Below are positions 4,562-5,251 of a stretch of 5,251 bases of DNA, in pieces. The position numbers and the translations under genes were made by a program. Positions within the stretch are counted from its first letter, which is position 1. Every line of letters begins with the position of its first letter. The notes under the pieces are model-generated. The model saw nothing but the letters and a program-made list of their open reading frames with translations. It had not been told where the DNA came from and did not search any database. Origin of the DNA: Solirubrobacterales bacterium (GTDB lineage Bacteria > Actinomycetota > Thermoleophilia > Solirubrobacterales > Solirubrobacteraceae); contig JAFAZB010000445.1 of the NCBI GenBank assembly GCA_019240015.1, positions 1 to 5,251 of the forward strand, written 5' to 3'.

Positions 4562-5251
4562 AGCGATCGCCAGGTCGCGCCGCAGCCCTAATTCAGCTGA
4601 CTGCAGTTGGGGCTGCGACCGCCGTAGGTGCGGTCACGGCGAATTGGGATCGATGGCGGTTCTGGCCACTCGTTGTGATCGCCTCCTTTGCGATCATCAG
4701 CGATCTGACGTCGGTCGAGACCGGGCCGACAAAGCTCCGCGTGTCGGGTAGCGGTCTCGGGCTGATGCTGGCGGCCGTACTGCTAGGTGGCGGCCCAGCT
4801 GCGCTCGTCGGCGCGCTCACGATAGGGGTCGGCTGGGTCCGATGGCGTGAAGCTGCCCACCTACTCCGCTTGAACCTGGCGACATGGGCCTGGTCGGGAC
4901 TCGCCACCGGCCTGTTCTTCCACGCGGGGACCCAGGCAGCAGGAGTCGGCCCCCAAGACGTCGGCTTCTACCTGATGGTATTCGCCGCGTTCACGGTCTC
5001 ACTGATCCTGAACTTCCTGCCCATCGCTGGCTACGCGAGCTATCACGATGGGGATGCATTCGTGCAGAAGGTCCGCGAAGCCCTAGCCCCGCTTCTGTCA
5101 GCACAGCTCTTCTCGGGCCTGCTCACGATGTGTGCCGTCTACCTCGCCGTTCAGCTCGGCACCGTCGGTTTGGCGGTCCTCGGACTGACCTTCGTCATCT
5201 TCCAATACCTGATCGGCGAGCTCCTGAAGTCCAAGCAGCGCAGCGAGGAGC
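4531..5251 (+). CDS. Multi-pass membrane protein, N-terminal sensor region (runs off right edge)
   Basis: 240 codons are present, open to the window edge. After a basic N-terminus (RKRSPGR, 10-16) come about seven hydrophobic segments: roughly 17-36, 44-59, 74-87, 89-103, 113-131, 144-166 and 188-228, the last long enough for two passes. The end, FQYLIGELLKSKQRSEE (224-240), is the amphipathic, charged linker expected where a membrane domain passes into a cytoplasmic coiled coil or signalling domain. From memory, N-terminal regions of this kind (acidic loop after TM2, NFLPIAGY-like stretch, FQYL..ELL ending) precede HD-GYP or GGDEF domains in Thermoleophilia; the output domain is outside the window, so that is inference. 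ATG 4531 is the first start after an in-frame TGA at 4519 and its charge pattern fits, but no good Shine-Dalgarno is visible. It lies downstream of a sigma-28-type promoter and may belong to the regulon of the adjacent sigma factor. Confidence 0.8.
   Translation, partial: MELQATAGARKRSPGRAAALIQLTAVGAATAVGAVTANWDRWRFWPLVVIASFAIISDLTSVETGPTKLRVSGSGLGLMLAAVLLGGGPAALVGALTIGVGWVRWREAAHLLRLNLATWAWSGLATGLFFHAGTQAAGVGPQDVGFYLMVFAAFTVSLILNFLPIAGYASYHDGDAFVQKVREALAPLLSAQLFSGLLTMCAVYLAVQLGTVGLAVLGLTFVIFQYLIGELLKSKQRSEE

Noticed and set aside
4313..4591. A 92-codon reading frame on the plus strand across the non-coding region.
   Set aside because: Its ATG overlaps the -10 of the predicted promoter, it has no ribosome site, its composition is rich in Arg and rare codons, and its end overlaps the better-supported membrane protein gene.
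4617..4635. Inverted repeat GACCGC / GCGGTC.
   Set aside because: It lies inside the coding part of the membrane protein's first hydrophobic segment and is best explained by codon use.
4494..4751. An 85-codon plus-strand frame near the membrane protein start.
   Set aside because: It is in a different frame from the hydrophobic, well-behaved membrane protein, and its product is Cys/Arg-rich with no known feature.
1..5251. CRISPR arrays, insertion sequences, rRNA genes and complete tRNA genes.
   Set aside because: No regularly spaced repeats, transposase frames or terminal repeats, and no recognisable RNA gene cores were seen on either strand.

Overview
The window is GC-rich DNA from a bacterium, most probably an actinobacterium. 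GTG starts are frequent, genes are tightly packed, and a MurT-type lipid II amidotransferase subunit and a FliA/WhiG-type sigma factor are both present. The layout of the last, partial membrane protein resembles signalling proteins I remember from Thermoleophilia (Solirubrobacterales). That placement is from memory and not proven here.

Left part (1-3222, minus strand): a four-gene block reading leftwards. In order of transcription it holds a HAD-IIA phosphatase (3222-2422), a diacylglycerol kinase/YegS-type lipid kinase (2425-1553), MurT (1556-162) and the first 55 codons of a class I SAM-dependent methyltransferase (165 to beyond the left edge). All three junctions are identical 4-base GTGA overlaps, in which the GTG start and the TGA stop share bases. 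This is a strong sign of one operon with coupled translation. MurT needs the glutaminase GatD to amidate the D-Glu of lipid II, but the gene directly after murT is not gatD.

Middle (3223-3362): a 140-base divergent intergenic region with a perfect 8-base inverted repeat (3257-3275), a possible -10 element for the operon, and a good Shine-Dalgarno that sets the start of the sigma-factor gene.

Right part (3363-5251, plus strand): a 269-residue FliA/WhiG-family sigma factor (3363-4172), a 358-base non-coding region (4173-4530), and the first 240 residues of a multi-pass membrane protein running off the right edge (4531 onward). The non-coding region is the most interesting part. It carries a near-consensus sigma-28/WhiG-type promoter (TAAG, 15 bases, GCCGATAA; 4296-4322) set inside a large imperfect inverted repeat (4275-4317). 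Beyond it lies a leader of about 200 bases with a strong Shine-Dalgarno in front of a six-codon reading frame, and two further hairpins.

Working model (inference): the sigma factor drives the neighbouring membrane protein, which is probably the sensor part of a cyclic-di-nucleotide or similar signalling protein. A palindrome-binding regulator and a structured mRNA leader may add control. The leftward operon serves cell-wall precursor and lipid metabolism and may be controlled from the shared divergent region.
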